DNA of 64,000 nucleotides from Streptomyces sp. A1277 (GTDB lineage: Bacteria > Actinomycetota > Actinomycetes > Streptomycetales > Streptomycetaceae). The notes beneath the pieces were generated by a model. The model was not told the origin of the DNA and searched no databases. It saw nothing but the letters and a program-made list of their open reading frames with translations. Below are positions 1-9,798 of this stretch, piece by piece (the first letter of the stretch is position 1; every line of letters starts with the position of its first letter). Made by a program: the position numbers and the translations under genes. The stretch spans positions 62,001 to 126,000 of the forward strand of contig NZ_SSBI01000004.1 in assembly GCF_004795015.1 (NCBI RefSeq). Direction: 5' to 3'.

Positions 1-1
1 C

Positions 2-1537
2 CTCCTGCGCATGCGGGACTGGGCCGACGAGACGGAGACGGGCGACCGGGACGACCTCACCCCCGGCGTCTCGGACCGGGCCTGGGCGCAGATCTCGGTC
101 TCGTCCCGGGAGTGCCTGGGCGCCAGCAAGTGCGCGTACGGGGCGGAGTGCTTCGCGGAGCAGGCCAGGGAGCGGGCCAAGCTCGCGGACGTGGTCGTCA
201 CCAACCACGCGCTGCTGGCCATCGACGCCATCGAGGGCGCCCCGGTGCTCCCGCAGCACGAGGTGCTGATCGTGGACGAGGCCCATGAGCTGGTCTCCCG
301 GGTCACCGGTGTGGCCACCGGCGAGCTCACCCCTGGCCAGGTCAACCGCGCGGTGCGCCGCGCCGCGAAGCTGGTCAACGAGAAGGCGGCCGACGCGCTG
401 CAGACCGCGTCCGAGGGCTTCGAGCGGGTGATGGAGCTGGCGCTCCCCGGCCGCCTGGAGGAGGTCCCGGAGGACCTGGGATACGCGCTGATGGCCCTGC
501 GGGACGCCGCGCGCACGGTGATCTCCGCGATCGGCTCGACCCGGGACAAGTCCGTCCAGGACGAGGACGCGGTCCGCAAGCAGGCGCTGGCCGCGGTCGA
601 GTCCGTCCACGCCGTCGCCGAACGCATCACGCAGGGGTCCGAGTACGACGTCGTCTGGTACGAGCGGCACGACCGCTTCGGCGCCTCCGTGCGCGTCGCC
701 CCGCTCTCCGTCTCCGGGCTGCTGCGCGAGAAGCTCTTCACCGAGCGCTCCGTCGTCCTCACCTCGGCCACGCTCAAGCTCGGCGGCGACTTCAACGGCG
801 TGGGCGCATCCCTGGGCCTCGCCCCGGAGGGCACCGCGGGCGACGACGTCCCGCAGTGGAAGGGACTCGACGTCGGCTCGCCGTTCGACTACCCGAAGCA
901 GGGCATCCTGTACGTCGCCCGGCATCTGGCGACCCCGGGCCGGGAAGGCTCCCGTACGGACATGCTCGACGAACTCGCCGAGCTGGTCGAAGCGGCCGGC
1001 GGGCGCACGCTGGGACTGTTCTCCTCCATGCGGGGGGCCAAGGCCGCCGCCGAGGAGCTGCGGGGGCGGCTGGACAAGCCGATCCTGCTCCAGGGCGAGG
1101 AGACCCTGGGCGAGCTGATCAAGAACTTCGCGGCCGACCCGGAGACCTGCCTCTTCGGCACGCTGTCGCTCTGGCAGGGCGTGGACGTCCCCGGGCCGAG
1201 CTGCCAGCTGGTGGTCATGGACCGCATCCCGTTCCCCCGGCCCGACGACCCGCTGATGAGCGCGCGCCAGAAGGCGGTCGAGGAGGCGGGCGGCAACGGC
1301 TTCATGGCGGTGGCGGCCACGCACGCCGCGCTGCTGATGGCCCAGGGCGCCGGCCGTCTCGTACGGGCCACGGGGGACAAGGGCGTCGTCGCGGTGCTCG
1401 ACCCGCGCCTCGCCAACGCCCGCTACGGCAGCTATCTGCGGGCCTCGCTCCCCGGCTTCTGGTACACGACCGACCGCAACCAGGCCCGCCGCTCCCTCGC
1501 CGCGATCGACGCCGCGGCGAAGGCCGACGGACGGTAG
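2..1537 (+). CDS. ATP-dependent DNA helicase, DinG/XPD type (3' part only)
   Basis: This is the carboxy-terminal part of a superfamily 2 DNA helicase of the DinG/XPD type. The frame is open to the left edge, so the true start and the Walker A region lie outside. In the visible 511 residues there is a cysteine-rich stretch (CLGASKCAYGAEC, about visible residue 38) that fits the iron-sulphur cluster of this family, a DEAH box (IVDEAHEL, about 92), a TSATLK motif (about 254) and the final helicase motif GAGRLVRA (about 449). The family unwinds DNA with 5'-to-3' polarity and helps with damaged or structured DNA. It converges on lexA. Its next-door position to the SOS repressor suits a repair role, but that link is inference. 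Confidence 0.9.
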   Translation, partial: LLRMRDWADETETGDRDDLTPGVSDRAWAQISVSSRECLGASKCAYGAECFAEQARERAKLADVVVTNHALLAIDAIEGAPVLPQHEVLIVDEAHELVSRVTGVATGELTPGQVNRAVRRAAKLVNEKAADALQTASEGFERVMELALPGRLEEVPEDLGYALMALRDAARTVISAIGSTRDKSVQDEDAVRKQALAAVESVHAVAERITQGSEYDVVWYERHDRFGASVRVAPLSVSGLLREKLFTERSVVLTSATLKLGGDFNGVGASLGLAPEGTAGDDVPQWKGLDVGSPFDYPKQGILYVARHLATPGREGSRTDMLDELAELVEAAGGRTLGLFSSMRGAKAAAEELRGRLDKPILLQGEETLGELIKNFAADPETCLFGTLSLWQGVDVPGPSCQLVVMDRIPFPRPDDPLMSARQKAVEEAGGNGFMAVAATHAALLMAQGAGRLVRATGDKGVVAVLDPRLANARYGSYLRASLPGFWYTTDRNQARRSLAAIDAAAKADGR

Positions 1538-1586
1538 CCCCGCGGGGACGTACACAAGAAACCCGCAGGGACGTACACAAAAAAGG

Positions 1587-1621
1587 GGCCCCGACACCGG
1601 CGCGAAGCCGGGCTCGGGGCC
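1587..1621 (-). terminator. rho-independent terminator of lexA
   Basis: The arms GGCCCCGA (1587-1594) and TCGGGGCC (1614-1621) enclose a second short stem (CCGGC/GCCGG). On the minus strand the stem is followed by a run of T (complement of the A run at 1579-1584). This is a classic terminator for lexA, 27 bases past its stop. Confidence 0.8.
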
Positions 1622-1647
1622 TGCCCACAGATCGTGGGGCGCGGGTC

Positions 1648-2442
1648 TCAGACTCGGCGCAGCACCGCGACGACCTTGCCGAGGATGGTGGCCTCGTCGC
1701 CGGGGATCGGCTGGTACGCGGCGTTGTGGGGGAGGAGCCAGACGTGGCCGTCCTCCCGCTTGAAGCGCTTCACGGTGGCCTCGCCGTCCAGCATGGCGGC
1801 CACGATGTCGCCGTTCTCCGCGACGGGCTGGCGTCGCACGGTGACCCAGTCGCCGTCACAGATCGCCGCTTCGATCATCGAGTCGCCGACGACCTTCAGC
1901 ACGAAGAGCTCACCGTCACCGACCAGCTGGCGGGGGAGCGGGAAGACGTCCTCGACGGACTCCTCGGCGAGGATCGGTCCACCGGCCGCGATCCGGCCCA
2001 CCAGCGGCACGTACGAGGCGGCGGGCTTGCCCGTGGTGTCCGTCGGCTGCGTGCTCGGCTGGTCCGAGCCGCGTACCTCGTACGCCCGGGGGCGGTGGGG
2101 GTCGCGGCGCAGGAAGCCCTTGCGCTCCAGGGCCATCAACTGGTGGGCGACCGAGGAGGTGCTGGAAAGGCCCACCGCCTGACCGATCTCCCGCATCGAC
2201 GGCGGATAGCCACGCCGCTGCACGGAGTCCCGGATGACCTCGATCACGCGTCGCTGCCGGTCCGTGAGTCCCGAGCTGTCCGCCCGGATTCCAGGAGGTC
2301 GTCCGGGGAGCGAGCGCGCTGGACGCCCGGGCTCCGGCCCCTCCGTGTTCGTGACTGAGTCATTCATGGCATGCACCGGCTCGAGTCGGCTCTGGGAGCG
2401 GTCCTGGGCAGTGATGATGGCACTGTCTGCGGTGGTGGTCAC
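1648..2442 (-). CDS. lexA: SOS repressor LexA
   Basis: LexA represses DNA-damage genes and cuts itself when RecA filaments form. The 264-residue product has an amino-terminal winged helix (about residues 58-120, with [12 protein letters not shown] and [19 protein letters not shown]) and a carboxy-terminal S24 peptidase domain. The self-cleavage site is Ala153-Gly154 (GRIAAGGP), the catalytic serine is Ser188 in VVGDSM, and the lysine is Lys225 in EATVKRF. The start is GTG behind GAGAGG; an internal ATG at codon 26 is a possible alternative and would give a length closer to other bacteria. A LexA-type box lies 65 bases upstream of this start, so autoregulation is expected. Confidence 0.97.
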   Translation of the reverse strand: MTTTADSAIITAQDRSQSRLEPVHAMNDSVTNTEGPEPGRPARSLPGRPPGIRADSSGLTDRQRRVIEVIRDSVQRRGYPPSMREIGQAVGLSSTSSVAHQLMALERKGFLRRDPHRPRAYEVRGSDQPSTQPTDTTGKPAASYVPLVGRIAAGGPILAEESVEDVFPLPRQLVGDGELFVLKVVGDSMIEAAICDGDWVTVRRQPVAENGDIVAAMLDGEATVKRFKREDGHVWLLPHNAAYQPIPGDEATILGKVVAVLRRV

Positions 2443-2506
2443 GTCGGCGGCCCCTCTCGAATGGTCTCCCTAGCTGGACAACGGTAGTAGCTTTCGAAAG
2501 GTTGCG

Positions 2507-2522
2507 CCAAACACACGTTCGA
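2507..2522. promoter_or_regulatory. LexA (SOS) box of lexA
   Basis: The 16-mer CCAAACACACGTTCGA fits the actinobacterial SOS box TCGAAC-N4-GTTCGA with a perfect right half and four of six positions in the left half. It sits upstream of lexA in the 494-base gap between lexA and nrdR. A separate short palindrome, CTTTCGAAAG, lies at 2491-2500. The rest of this gap shows only the NrdR-like site noted below. Confidence 0.8.
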
Positions 2523-2779
2523 GTGAAAAACGAATGAAAGTCGGTCCAGCGTTCACTGCTGGGTGTATGAGGCTGCGTATGCGACCCACGCCGCGAGAGC
2601 CGGGCGACCGGCGGCGGCGACCCCTCGACCGTAACGTTCCGTGCCGTGCCGACCGCGCGCGGGGGTACCCGCCCGGTCGTCCGCCGTCCGGGCGCTTCCC
2701 GTACCCTCTTGGTCGGCCGTACGCTGCCTCCCGGCCGCCCTCCCGGCGCGACACGCTCCAGGGCCAAATGCGCGGCCAA

Positions 2780-2795
2780 ACCCAAGATCTAGTGG
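2780..2795. promoter_or_regulatory. candidate NrdR box upstream of nrdR-nrdJ
   Basis: ACCCAAGATCTAGTGG matches about 11 of 16 positions of the usual NrdR box (ACACTATATATAGTGT-like). It lies about 140 bases before the nrdR start, where an autoregulatory site is expected. NrdR sites usually come as pairs about three helical turns apart, and I see no convincing second copy, so the call is tentative. Confidence 0.4.
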
Positions 2796-2936
2796 TTGGA
2801 TTGTTCCGGCCGCCCAGAAGTTGTGGTCCCCGTCAGTCGGGGGTGCGGTCATCGCCTATGCTTGAGACCGCTTCGAGGGCCCCTCACCGGGCCTGAAGAG
2901 GCTATTCAGTCGTGCTGTGAAGGAGGGTTGGGAGCC

Positions 2937-3449
2937 ATGCACTGCCCCTTCTGCAGGCACCCCGACAGCCGGGTCGTCGACAGTCGCACCACCGACGACG
3001 GGACCTCGATCCGCCGGCGCCGCCAGTGCCCCGACTGCTCCCGCCGTTTCACGACGGTGGAGACCTGTTCGCTCATGGTGGTCAAGCGCAGCGGTGTGAC
3101 CGAGCCCTTCAGCCGCACCAAGGTCATCTCCGGGGTGCGCAAGGCGTGCCAGGGGCGGCCCGTCACCGAGGACGCCCTCGCCAAGCTCGGCCAGCGGGTC
3201 GAGGAGGCGGTGCGTGCGACCGGCAGCGCCGAGCTGACCACCCACGACGTGGGCCTGGCCATCCTCGGCCCCCTGCAGGAACTCGACCTCGTCGCCTACC
3301 TGCGGTTCGCGTCCGTGTACCGGGCGTTCGACAGCCTCGAAGACTTCGAGGCCGCCATCACGGAACTCCGTGAGCGGCGGCCCTCCGCGCAAGAACGCGG
3401 GGGCGGCGAGACCCTGGAGGTCCCCGTTCCCTCCGTCGCCGCCGACTGA
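2937..3449 (+). CDS. nrdR: transcriptional repressor NrdR
   Basis: NrdR senses dNTP/ATP levels through an ATP-cone and represses ribonucleotide reductase genes. The 170-residue protein begins at an ATG 10 bases after a strong AAGGAGG. The zinc ribbon is formed by Cys3, Cys6, Cys31 and Cys34 (MHCPFC...QCPDC), and the ATP-cone follows at about residues 46-136. The open frame runs further upstream, but the zinc ribbon must sit at the amino end, which fixes the start. It lies upstream of nrdJ on the same strand and is expected to be co-transcribed with it. Confidence 0.96.
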   Translation: MHCPFCRHPDSRVVDSRTTDDGTSIRRRRQCPDCSRRFTTVETCSLMVVKRSGVTEPFSRTKVISGVRKACQGRPVTEDALAKLGQRVEEAVRATGSAELTTHDVGLAILGPLQELDLVAYLRFASVYRAFDSLEDFEAAITELRERRPSAQERGGGETLEVPVPSVAAD

Positions 3450-3615
3450 GCGGCAGCCGCCGGCCGCGCCGATCCGGGGATCGGGCGCGGGCCAGCACCT
3501 GGACCTTGCTCCGGGCGACGTATGACGAGTACGGCGGCCGAAGCATCAGACACACACTGTGCCCGGGGAAGTTCTCGGCACTTCAGGGCGTTTTTGCCCA
3601 CATATGGGAGGCGGC

Positions 3616-6516
3616 ATGACAGAGACGGCGAGCGGCCCGGCACGAGGTTCCCGCAAGGGCACCAAGTCGACTGCGTCCAAGCAGGGCCTGCGTATCGAGC
3701 GCATCCACACCACCCCCGGCGTGCATCCGTACGACGAGGTTTCCTGGGAGCGCCGTGACGTCGTCATGACCAATTGGCGCGACGGCTCGATCAACTTCGA
3801 GCAGCGTGGCGTCGAGTTCCCCGACTTCTGGTCGGTGAACGCGGTCAACATCGTCACCAGCAAGTACTTCCGGGGCGCCGTCGGCACCCCGCAGCGTGAG
3901 ACCGGTCTGCGGCAGCTGATCGACCGGATCGTCAAGACGTACCGGAAGGCCGGCGAGGACTACCACTACTTCGCCTCCCCCGCCGACGCGGAGATCTTCG
4001 AGCACGAGCTGGCGTACGCCCTCCTGCACCAGATCTTCAGCTTCAACTCCCCGGTCTGGTTCAACGTCGGCACGCCCCAGCCGCAGCAGGTCTCCGCCTG
4101 CTTCATCCTGGCCGTCGACGACTCCATGGAGTCGATCCTCGACTGGTACAAGGAAGAGGGCATGATCTTCAAGGGCGGCTCCGGCGCCGGCCTGAACCTC
4201 TCCCGTATCCGTTCCTCCAAGGAACTCCTCTCCTCCGGCGGCAACGCCTCCGGCCCCGTCTCCTTCATGCGCGGCGCCGACGCCTCCGCCGGAACGATCA
4301 AGTCCGGTGGCGCCACCCGCCGTGCGGCCAAGATGGTCATCCTCGACGTCGACCACCCCGACATCGAGAACTTCATCGAGACCAAGGTGAAGGAGGAGGA
4401 GAAGATCCGCGCCCTGCGCGACGCGGGCTTCGACATGGACCTGGGCGGGGACGACATCACGTCCGTCCAGTACCAGAACGCCAACAACTCGGTCCGGGTG
4501 AACGACGAGTTCATGAAGGCCGTCGAATCCGGGGGGAAGTTCGGGCTGCGCGCCCGGATGACCGGCGACGTCATCGAAGAGGTCGAGGCCAAGTCCCTCT
4601 TCCGCAAGATGGCCGAGGCCGCCTGGGCCTGTGCCGACCCGGGCATCCAGTACGACGACACGATCAACCACTGGCACACCTGCCCCGAGTCCGGCCGCAT
4701 CAACGGCTCGAACCCGTGCAGCGAGTACATGCACCTGGACAACACCTCGTGCAACCTCGCCTCGCTGAACCTGATGAAGTTCCTCAAGGACGACGGCAAG
4801 GGCAACCAGTCCTTCGAGTCCGAGCGCTTCGCCAAGGTCGTCGAGCTGGTCATCACCGCGATGGACATCTCCATCTGCTTCGCCGACTTCCCGACCGAGA
4901 AGATCGGGGAGAACACCCGCGCCTTCCGCCAGCTCGGCATCGGCTACGCCAACCTCGGCGCCCTGCTGATGGCGACCGGCCACGCGTACGACAGCGACGG
5001 CGGCCGCGCGCTCGCCGGCGCCATCACCTCGCTGATGACCGGCACCTCGTACCGGCGCTCCGCCGAGCTGGCCGCAGTCGTCGGCCCGTACGACGGCTAC
5101 GCCCGCAACGCCGAGCCGCACCAGCGCGTCATGAAGCAGCACGCCGACGCCAACGCCGTGGCCGTGCACGCCGACGACCTGGACAACCCGATCTGGGCCG
5201 CCGCGACGGAGGCATGGCAGGACGTGATCCGGCTCGGTGCGAAGAACGGTTTCCGTAACGCGCAGGCGTCGGTCATCGCGCCCACCGGCACCATCGGTCT
5301 CGCCATGTCCTGCGACACCACCGGCCTTGAGCCCGACCTCGCCCTGGTCAAGTTCAAGAAGCTGGTCGGCGGCGGCTCGATGCAGATCGTCAACGGCACC
5401 GTCCCGCAGGCCCTGCGCCGCCTGGGCTACCAGGAGGAGCAGATCGAGGCGGTCGTCGCCCACATCGCCGAGAACGGCAATGTGATCGACGCCCCCGGCC
5501 TGAAGGCCGAGCACTACGAGGTCTTCGACTGCGCGATGGGCGAGCGTTCCATCTCCGCGATGGGCCACGTGCGGATGATGGCGGCCATCCAGCCGTGGAT
5601 CTCCGGCGCGCTCTCGAAGACGGTCAACCTGCCGGAGACGGCCACCGTCGAGGACGTCGAGGAGGTCTACTTCGAGGCGTGGAAGATGGGCGTCAAGGCG
5701 CTCGCGATCTACCGCGACAACTGCAAGGTCGGCCAGCCCCTCTCCGCGAAGACCAAGGAGAAGGAGAAGGAGGCGGTCACCGCCAAGGCCGAGGACACCA
5801 TCCGTACCGCGGTCGAGAAGGTCGTCGAGTACCGCCCGGTCCGCAAGCGCCTGCCCAAGGGCCGGCCCGGCATCACCACCTCGTTCACGGTGGGCGGCGC
5901 CGAGGGTTACATGACCGCCAACTCCTACCCGGACGACGGTCTCGGTGAGGTCTTCCTGAAGATGTCCAAGCAGGGCTCGACCCTCGCGGGCATGATGGAC
6001 GCCTTCTCCATCGCCGTCTCGGTCGGTCTGCAGTACGGCGTCCCGCTGGAGACGTACGTCTCGAAGTTCACCAACATGCGCTTCGAGCCGGCCGGCATGA
6101 CGGACGACCCGGACGTGCGGATGGCGCAGTCGATCGTGGACTACATCTTCCGCCGCCTGGCGCTGGACTTCCTGCCCTTCGAGACCCGCTCGGCCCTCGG
6201 CATCCACTCCGCCGAGGAGCGCCAGCGCCACCTCGACACCGGTTCCTACGAGCCGACGTTCGAGGAGGAGCAGCTGGAGGCCGAGACCCTGGCCCAGTCC
6301 GCCCCGGTGCGGACGGAGCCGCTGAAGGCGGTCGCCCCGGTCCAGGAGACCGAGAAGGCCGAACCGAAGACGGCGCACACCTCGGCGGAGCTCGTCGAGA
6401 TGCAGCTCGGCATCAGCGCGGACGCGCCGCTCTGCTTCTCCTGCGGTACGAAGATGCAGCGCGCGGGCTCCTGCTACATCTGCGAGGGCTGCGGCTCGAC
6501 CAGCGGCTGCAGCTGA
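3616..6516 (+). CDS. nrdJ: class II (B12-dependent) ribonucleoside-diphosphate reductase
   Basis: This enzyme makes deoxyribonucleotides with adenosylcobalamin and needs no oxygen. The 966-residue product carries the reductase core, including GGSGAGLNLSRIRSS and the NPCSE motif (about residue 366) that belongs to the radical active site. The carboxy-terminal tail is cysteine-rich (CFSCG, CYICEGC, then SGCS) and fits a reducing tail with zinc ligands. The ATG start follows GGGAGG; an earlier in-frame start at 3559 has no ribosome site. It is paired with nrdR, so NrdR control is expected. No cobalamin riboswitch is visible in the 166-base gap between the two genes. Confidence 0.96.
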   Translation: MTETASGPARGSRKGTKSTASKQGLRIERIHTTPGVHPYDEVSWERRDVVMTNWRDGSINFEQRGVEFPDFWSVNAVNIVTSKYFRGAVGTPQRETGLRQLIDRIVKTYRKAGEDYHYFASPADAEIFEHELAYALLHQIFSFNSPVWFNVGTPQPQQVSACFILAVDDSMESILDWYKEEGMIFKGGSGAGLNLSRIRSSKELLSSGGNASGPVSFMRGADASAGTIKSGGATRRAAKMVILDVDHPDIENFIETKVKEEEKIRALRDAGFDMDLGGDDITSVQYQNANNSVRVNDEFMKAVESGGKFGLRARMTGDVIEEVEAKSLFRKMAEAAWACADPGIQYDDTINHWHTCPESGRINGSNPCSEYMHLDNTSCNLASLNLMKFLKDDGKGNQSFESERFAKVVELVITAMDISICFADFPTEKIGENTRAFRQLGIGYANLGALLMATGHAYDSDGGRALAGAITSLMTGTSYRRSAELAAVVGPYDGYARNAEPHQRVMKQHADANAVAVHADDLDNPIWAAATEAWQDVIRLGAKNGFRNAQASVIAPTGTIGLAMSCDTTGLEPDLALVKFKKLVGGGSMQIVNGTVPQALRRLGYQEEQIEAVVAHIAENGNVIDAPGLKAEHYEVFDCAMGERSISAMGHVRMMAAIQPWISGALSKTVNLPETATVEDVEEVYFEAWKMGVKALAIYRDNCKVGQPLSAKTKEKEKEAVTAKAEDTIRTAVEKVVEYRPVRKRLPKGRPGITTSFTVGGAEGYMTANSYPDDGLGEVFLKMSKQGSTLAGMMDAFSIAVSVGLQYGVPLETYVSKFTNMRFEPAGMTDDPDVRMAQSIVDYIFRRLALDFLPFETRSALGIHSAEERQRHLDTGSYEPTFEEEQLEAETLAQSAPVRTEPLKAVAPVQETEKAEPKTAHTSAELVEMQLGISADAPLCFSCGTKMQRAGSCYICEGCGSTSGCS

Positions 6517-6560
6517 CCGGTGGGCCCGGTGTCCTGAGACACCACGGGTGACATGACAGC

Positions 6561-6599
6561 GGGTGCGGGCAGGTCTTCACGGAAGACCTGCCCGCACCC
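6561..6599. terminator. bidirectional terminator between nrdJ and terD-type gene
   Basis: A perfect 18-base-pair stem (6561-6578 with 6582-6599) closes a three-base loop. It sits between the convergent nrdJ and TerD-family genes. No T run is present, which is common in Streptomyces. Confidence 0.85.
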
Positions 6600-6616
6600 G
6601 TTCGCCGTTGCGGACG

Positions 6617-7153
6617 TCAGGCGCCGAAGGAGCGGCTGCCCATGGCCGCGGCGAACGCCTCCGGGTCCCCGTCGAAGCCCCGTACGGTCCCGTGGAAGCG
6701 CCAGCCGCCGGCGGAGTCGCGTACGAATTCGGCCACGACGGCCGCGGTGGCGGTGCCCACCGCGGAGAAGTCGTCCTCGGCCAGCGTCGCGTAGCCCTCG
6801 CGGATCTGGACCCTGGTGTTCTCTATGGCGCCGAACGTCTTGTGTCCGTCGCGCTGCTGGATGGCCACGCCGACGACGACCCGGCCGTACTCGTCGGAGA
6901 GCCGGTCCAGTTCGAGTGTCATCTCCTCGTCGTAGCCCAGCCCCTGCCCCGTCCTGCTGTCGCGGTTCAGCGTGATGGTGCCGTCGGGTGCCCGGCTGTC
7001 GAAGTGCACGAGATACGCCGGGCTGCCGTACGGCTCGTCCGCCGGGTAGGTCGCCGCGATGATGTCGAGGTCGTTGGGGGCTTCACCCTGGTCGCTGGGG
7101 TCCCACTTGATCCTCACCTCGACCTTTTCGAGGTCCTTGTTGGGAGTGCTCAT
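6617..7153 (-). CDS. TerD-family protein
   Basis: The 178-residue protein belongs to the TerD/CABP1 family, small cytoplasmic calcium-binding proteins tied to tellurite resistance and stress or developmental signalling. Features seen are VEVRIKWDPSD near the start, the block YLVHFDSRAPDGTITLNRDS with acidic residues of the kind that bind calcium, and VVVGVAIQQRDG in the middle. The ATG start is preceded by GGAGGG. It stands alone without other ter genes, so a tellurite role is not implied. Confidence 0.85.
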   Translation of the reverse strand: MSTPNKDLEKVEVRIKWDPSDQGEAPNDLDIIAATYPADEPYGSPAYLVHFDSRAPDGTITLNRDSRTGQGLGYDEEMTLELDRLSDEYGRVVVGVAIQQRDGHKTFGAIENTRVQIREGYATLAEDDFSAVGTATAAVVAEFVRDSAGGWRFHGTVRGFDGDPEAFAAAMGSRSFGA

Positions 7154-7344
7154 CGGACTTCCCTCCTGCGCGCGGGGGCGTCGCCGCGCTTCTGTCCTCC
7201 GATCATGTCCTTAACCGCCCGCGGAACCAACCGGCTTGGACACGACCGGCTGAAACGGGCCACGATCCGGCGAGAGAAGGCCGGTTCCGGCGGACTGGCC
7301 CGGAGCGTGACCCACGCCACGCCCGGCGGCCGTACGATGGCGCC

Positions 7345-7950
7345 GTGCTGGTCAAGTGGATTCGCTGCAGTGTGACGGACCGTCGAGGTTTCGAACGGGG
7401 GCAGCGGAAATGGGCGGGGCTGCTGGGTGAGCCGGGGTTCAGGGGGCAGGGCGGCGGCTGGAGCCGGAGCCGGCCCGAGGTGGCGCACGTCTTCGCCTTC
7501 TGGGAGAACCGGGTCTTCTACGACTCGTTCATGGCGCGTGGCCATGACGCGCTGGCGGCCGGGCAGGCCGGCACGTACAACGACCTCCAGGTCAAGCTCT
7601 TCGAGTACCGCTTCGACGTGAAGACCGGCTTCGAGCCCCGCTTCACGGACGCGGACGTGCTCAGGGTGGCCCACAGCCAGGTGCACGAGGACCGGGTCGA
7701 GCACTTCGCGCTCATGCAGCAGCGGGTGTGGAACCCGGCGATGGCGGGCTCGCCCGGGATGCTGCGCGGCATCTTCGGGGAGGCGCCGGGGCACGAGTTC
7801 CTCGTCCTGTCGATGTGGCAGTCCAGCGCCGAGCGCGGAAAGTACCGGCCGGGCAGCGTGGACCGGCTCTCGCAGCGCGCGCAGACCGAACAGGACGTGG
7901 CCGCGCTCGCCGGGGACGTGGTGCAACTCGAACCGTCCTGGACGGTGTGA
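7345..7950 (+). CDS. YdbC-like protein (DUF4937 type)
   Basis: The 201-residue protein starts with LVKWIRC and has a repeated pattern (FAFWENRVFYDSFMARGHD and later FLVLSMWQSSAERGKYRPG). This looks like two ferredoxin-like half domains of the YdbC/DUF4937 type, related to antibiotic-monooxygenase folds. I do not know its reaction. The start is GTG, and the ribosome site is weak. It stands 90 bases before the phosphatase gene and may share its transcript. Confidence 0.7.
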   Translation: MLVKWIRCSVTDRRGFERGQRKWAGLLGEPGFRGQGGGWSRSRPEVAHVFAFWENRVFYDSFMARGHDALAAGQAGTYNDLQVKLFEYRFDVKTGFEPRFTDADVLRVAHSQVHEDRVEHFALMQQRVWNPAMAGSPGMLRGIFGEAPGHEFLVLSMWQSSAERGKYRPGSVDRLSQRAQTEQDVAALAGDVVQLEPSWTV

Positions 7951-8040
7951 CGGCCCGGGAAGCGGGGTAGCTCCGGCGACATGCACCGACGATTTCCGGA
8001 CAACTGCTCGAACGGCGGCAACTCGATCTAGGGTCGATGC

Positions 8041-8700
8041 ATGGCACGACCGCAACGCATCGTCCTTGTCCGGCACGGGGAGTCCGAGGGCAACGCCGAC
8101 GACACCGTGTACGAGCGCGAGCCCGACCACGCGCTGAGACTCACCCCCACAGGGCTGCGCCAGGCCCGCGAGACGGGGGAGCGGCTGCGCGAGCTCTTCG
8201 GCCCGGAGCGGGTCAGCGTGTACGTCTCCCCCTACCGGCGCACCCACGAGACCTTCGCCTCCCTCGGCCTGGACGCCCGGCGTGTACGGGTCCGCGAGGA
8301 GCCCCGGCTGCGCGAGCAGGACTGGGGGAACTGGCAGGACCACGACGACGTCAGGCTCCAGAAGGCATACCGGGACGCCTACGGGCACTTCTTCTACCGC
8401 TTCGCGCAGGGCGAGTCCGGGGCGGACGTGTACGACCGGGTCGGCGCCTTCCTGGAGAGCCTGCACCGCAGCTTCGAGGATCCCGACCACCCGCCGAACG
8501 TCCTGCTCGTCACGCACGGACTCACCATGCGGCTGTTCTGCATGCGCTGGTTCCACTGGTCCGTGGCCGAATTCGAATCGCTTTCCAACCCCGGGAACGG
8601 GGAATCGCGGACGCTGGTACTCGGCAAGGACGGGCGGTACACGCTCGACCGGCCCTTCGAGCGCTGGCGTACCCCTGAGCCGTACGGCATCACCGGATAG
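8041..8700 (+). CDS. histidine phosphatase family protein
   Basis: The 219-residue enzyme belongs to the phosphoglycerate-mutase-like histidine phosphatases. The catalytic RHG motif is seen as LVRHGESEGN (about residues 9-18), with SPYRRTHET (second basic site), REQDWGNWQ and the later LLVTHGLTMR carrying the second catalytic histidine. It is a cytoplasmic phosphatase of unknown substrate. The next gene starts 10 bases after its stop, so the two form an operon. Confidence 0.9.
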   Translation: MARPQRIVLVRHGESEGNADDTVYEREPDHALRLTPTGLRQARETGERLRELFGPERVSVYVSPYRRTHETFASLGLDARRVRVREEPRLREQDWGNWQDHDDVRLQKAYRDAYGHFFYRFAQGESGADVYDRVGAFLESLHRSFEDPDHPPNVLLVTHGLTMRLFCMRWFHWSVAEFESLSNPGNGESRTLVLGKDGRYTLDRPFERWRTPEPYGITG

Positions 8701-8710
8701 AGTGGAAGGG

Positions 8711-9607
8711 ATGACCGAATCCGCTTCCGACCAGCGCCTCGAACGCGCCCTCGCCAGCCTGCGCGGCCTGTCCGTGGGAGACGCCCTGGGCTCCCAGTTC
8801 TTCGTGCCCGCCAACTACCCGCTCCTGAAGGACCGGGCCCTGCCCCCCGGGCCGTGGCAGTGGACCGACGACACGGAAATGGCCTGTTCCGTCCTGGCCG
8901 TGCTCCGCGACCACGGCCGTATCGACCAGGACGCCCTGGCCCACTCGTTCGCCGAGCACCACGATTTCGACCGGGGATACGGCCCCGCCGTGAACCGGCT
9001 GCTCCGCCTCGTGCGCGAGGGCGGGGACTGGCGGGAGCTCGCCTCCTCGCTGTTCAAGGGCCAGGGCTCGTGGGGCAACGGCTCGTCGATGCGCATCGCG
9101 CCGCTCGGCGCCTGGTACGCGGACGACCCCGAGCAGGCCACGCACCAGGCCGAGATCTCCTCGTACACCACGCACCAGCACCGGGAAGCCGTCGTGGGCG
9201 CGATGGCCGTGGCGGCGGCGGCCGCGCTCGCGGCCTCGCCCACCGGGCCCCCCGCCCCGGCGGACCTGCTGGACGGCGTCGTCGCGCTCGTCCCGCGCAG
9301 CGCGGTCGGCGCCGGGCTGCGGCGCGCCCGCGACATGCTGGACTACGAGGACGCGGGCACCGTGGCGGCGGTTCTCGGCAACGGGCGCCGCACCAGCGCG
9401 CACGACACCGTCCCGTTCGCCCTGTGGTCGGCGGCACGCAGCCTCGGCGACTTCGAGCAGGCATTCTGGGTGACCGCACAGGCCGGCGGCGACGTCGACA
9501 CGACCTGCGCGATCGTCGGTGGAGTGGTCGCGGCGAGCCCTGCGGGAGCCCCGCCGGAGCACTGGACGGCGCAGACCGAAGAACTGCCGCACTGGTCGGC
9601 GCGGTAG
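8711..9607 (+). CDS. ADP-ribosylglycohydrolase family protein
   Basis: The 298-residue protein is an ADP-ribosyl-glycohydrolase fold enzyme that removes ADP-ribose from proteins or small molecules. The dinuclear metal site residues are visible: TDDTEM (about residues 56-61) and the late motif GGDVDTTCAIVGG. GVGD-type start (LSVGDALGSQ) and GNGSSMRIAPLG are also typical. The ATG was chosen because GGAAGGG precedes it; the open frame extends upstream only by chance. It is likely co-transcribed with the histidine phosphatase gene. Confidence 0.9.
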   Translation: MTESASDQRLERALASLRGLSVGDALGSQFFVPANYPLLKDRALPPGPWQWTDDTEMACSVLAVLRDHGRIDQDALAHSFAEHHDFDRGYGPAVNRLLRLVREGGDWRELASSLFKGQGSWGNGSSMRIAPLGAWYADDPEQATHQAEISSYTTHQHREAVVGAMAVAAAAALAASPTGPPAPADLLDGVVALVPRSAVGAGLRRARDMLDYEDAGTVAAVLGNGRRTSAHDTVPFALWSAARSLGDFEQAFWVTAQAGGDVDTTCAIVGGVVAASPAGAPPEHWTAQTEELPHWSAR

Positions 9608-9798
9608 CCGCCGCCACCCCGACTTGTCACGGTCCTGCCACAGCAGAGCCCTGTACGGCTGACAGCCGTCGCACGGGGTTACTCTTTCGGCCACGCCGCC
9701 CTCGGTGATCATGACGACGGGTGCGCACCGAATGAGACGCCGGGGGCCGTGCGCCGCCCCAGGGCTCGTGTGAGCGGACCCCGGTGGGGAGGGGTCCC

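Noticed and set aside
1541..1584. Direct repeat (GGGACGTACACAA twice) between the helicase gene and lexA
   Set aside because: The two copies are short, have no target-site or element structure, and lie next to a terminator; no function can be supported.
2751..2766. Second NrdR box upstream of nrdR
   Set aside because: Only the first four bases match well, and the spacing to the better site is off the usual three helical turns.
3583..6378. 931-codon open frame antisense to nrdJ
   Set aside because: A shadow frame produced by the high GC third-position bias; its product is low in complexity and the plus-strand nrdJ is unmistakable.
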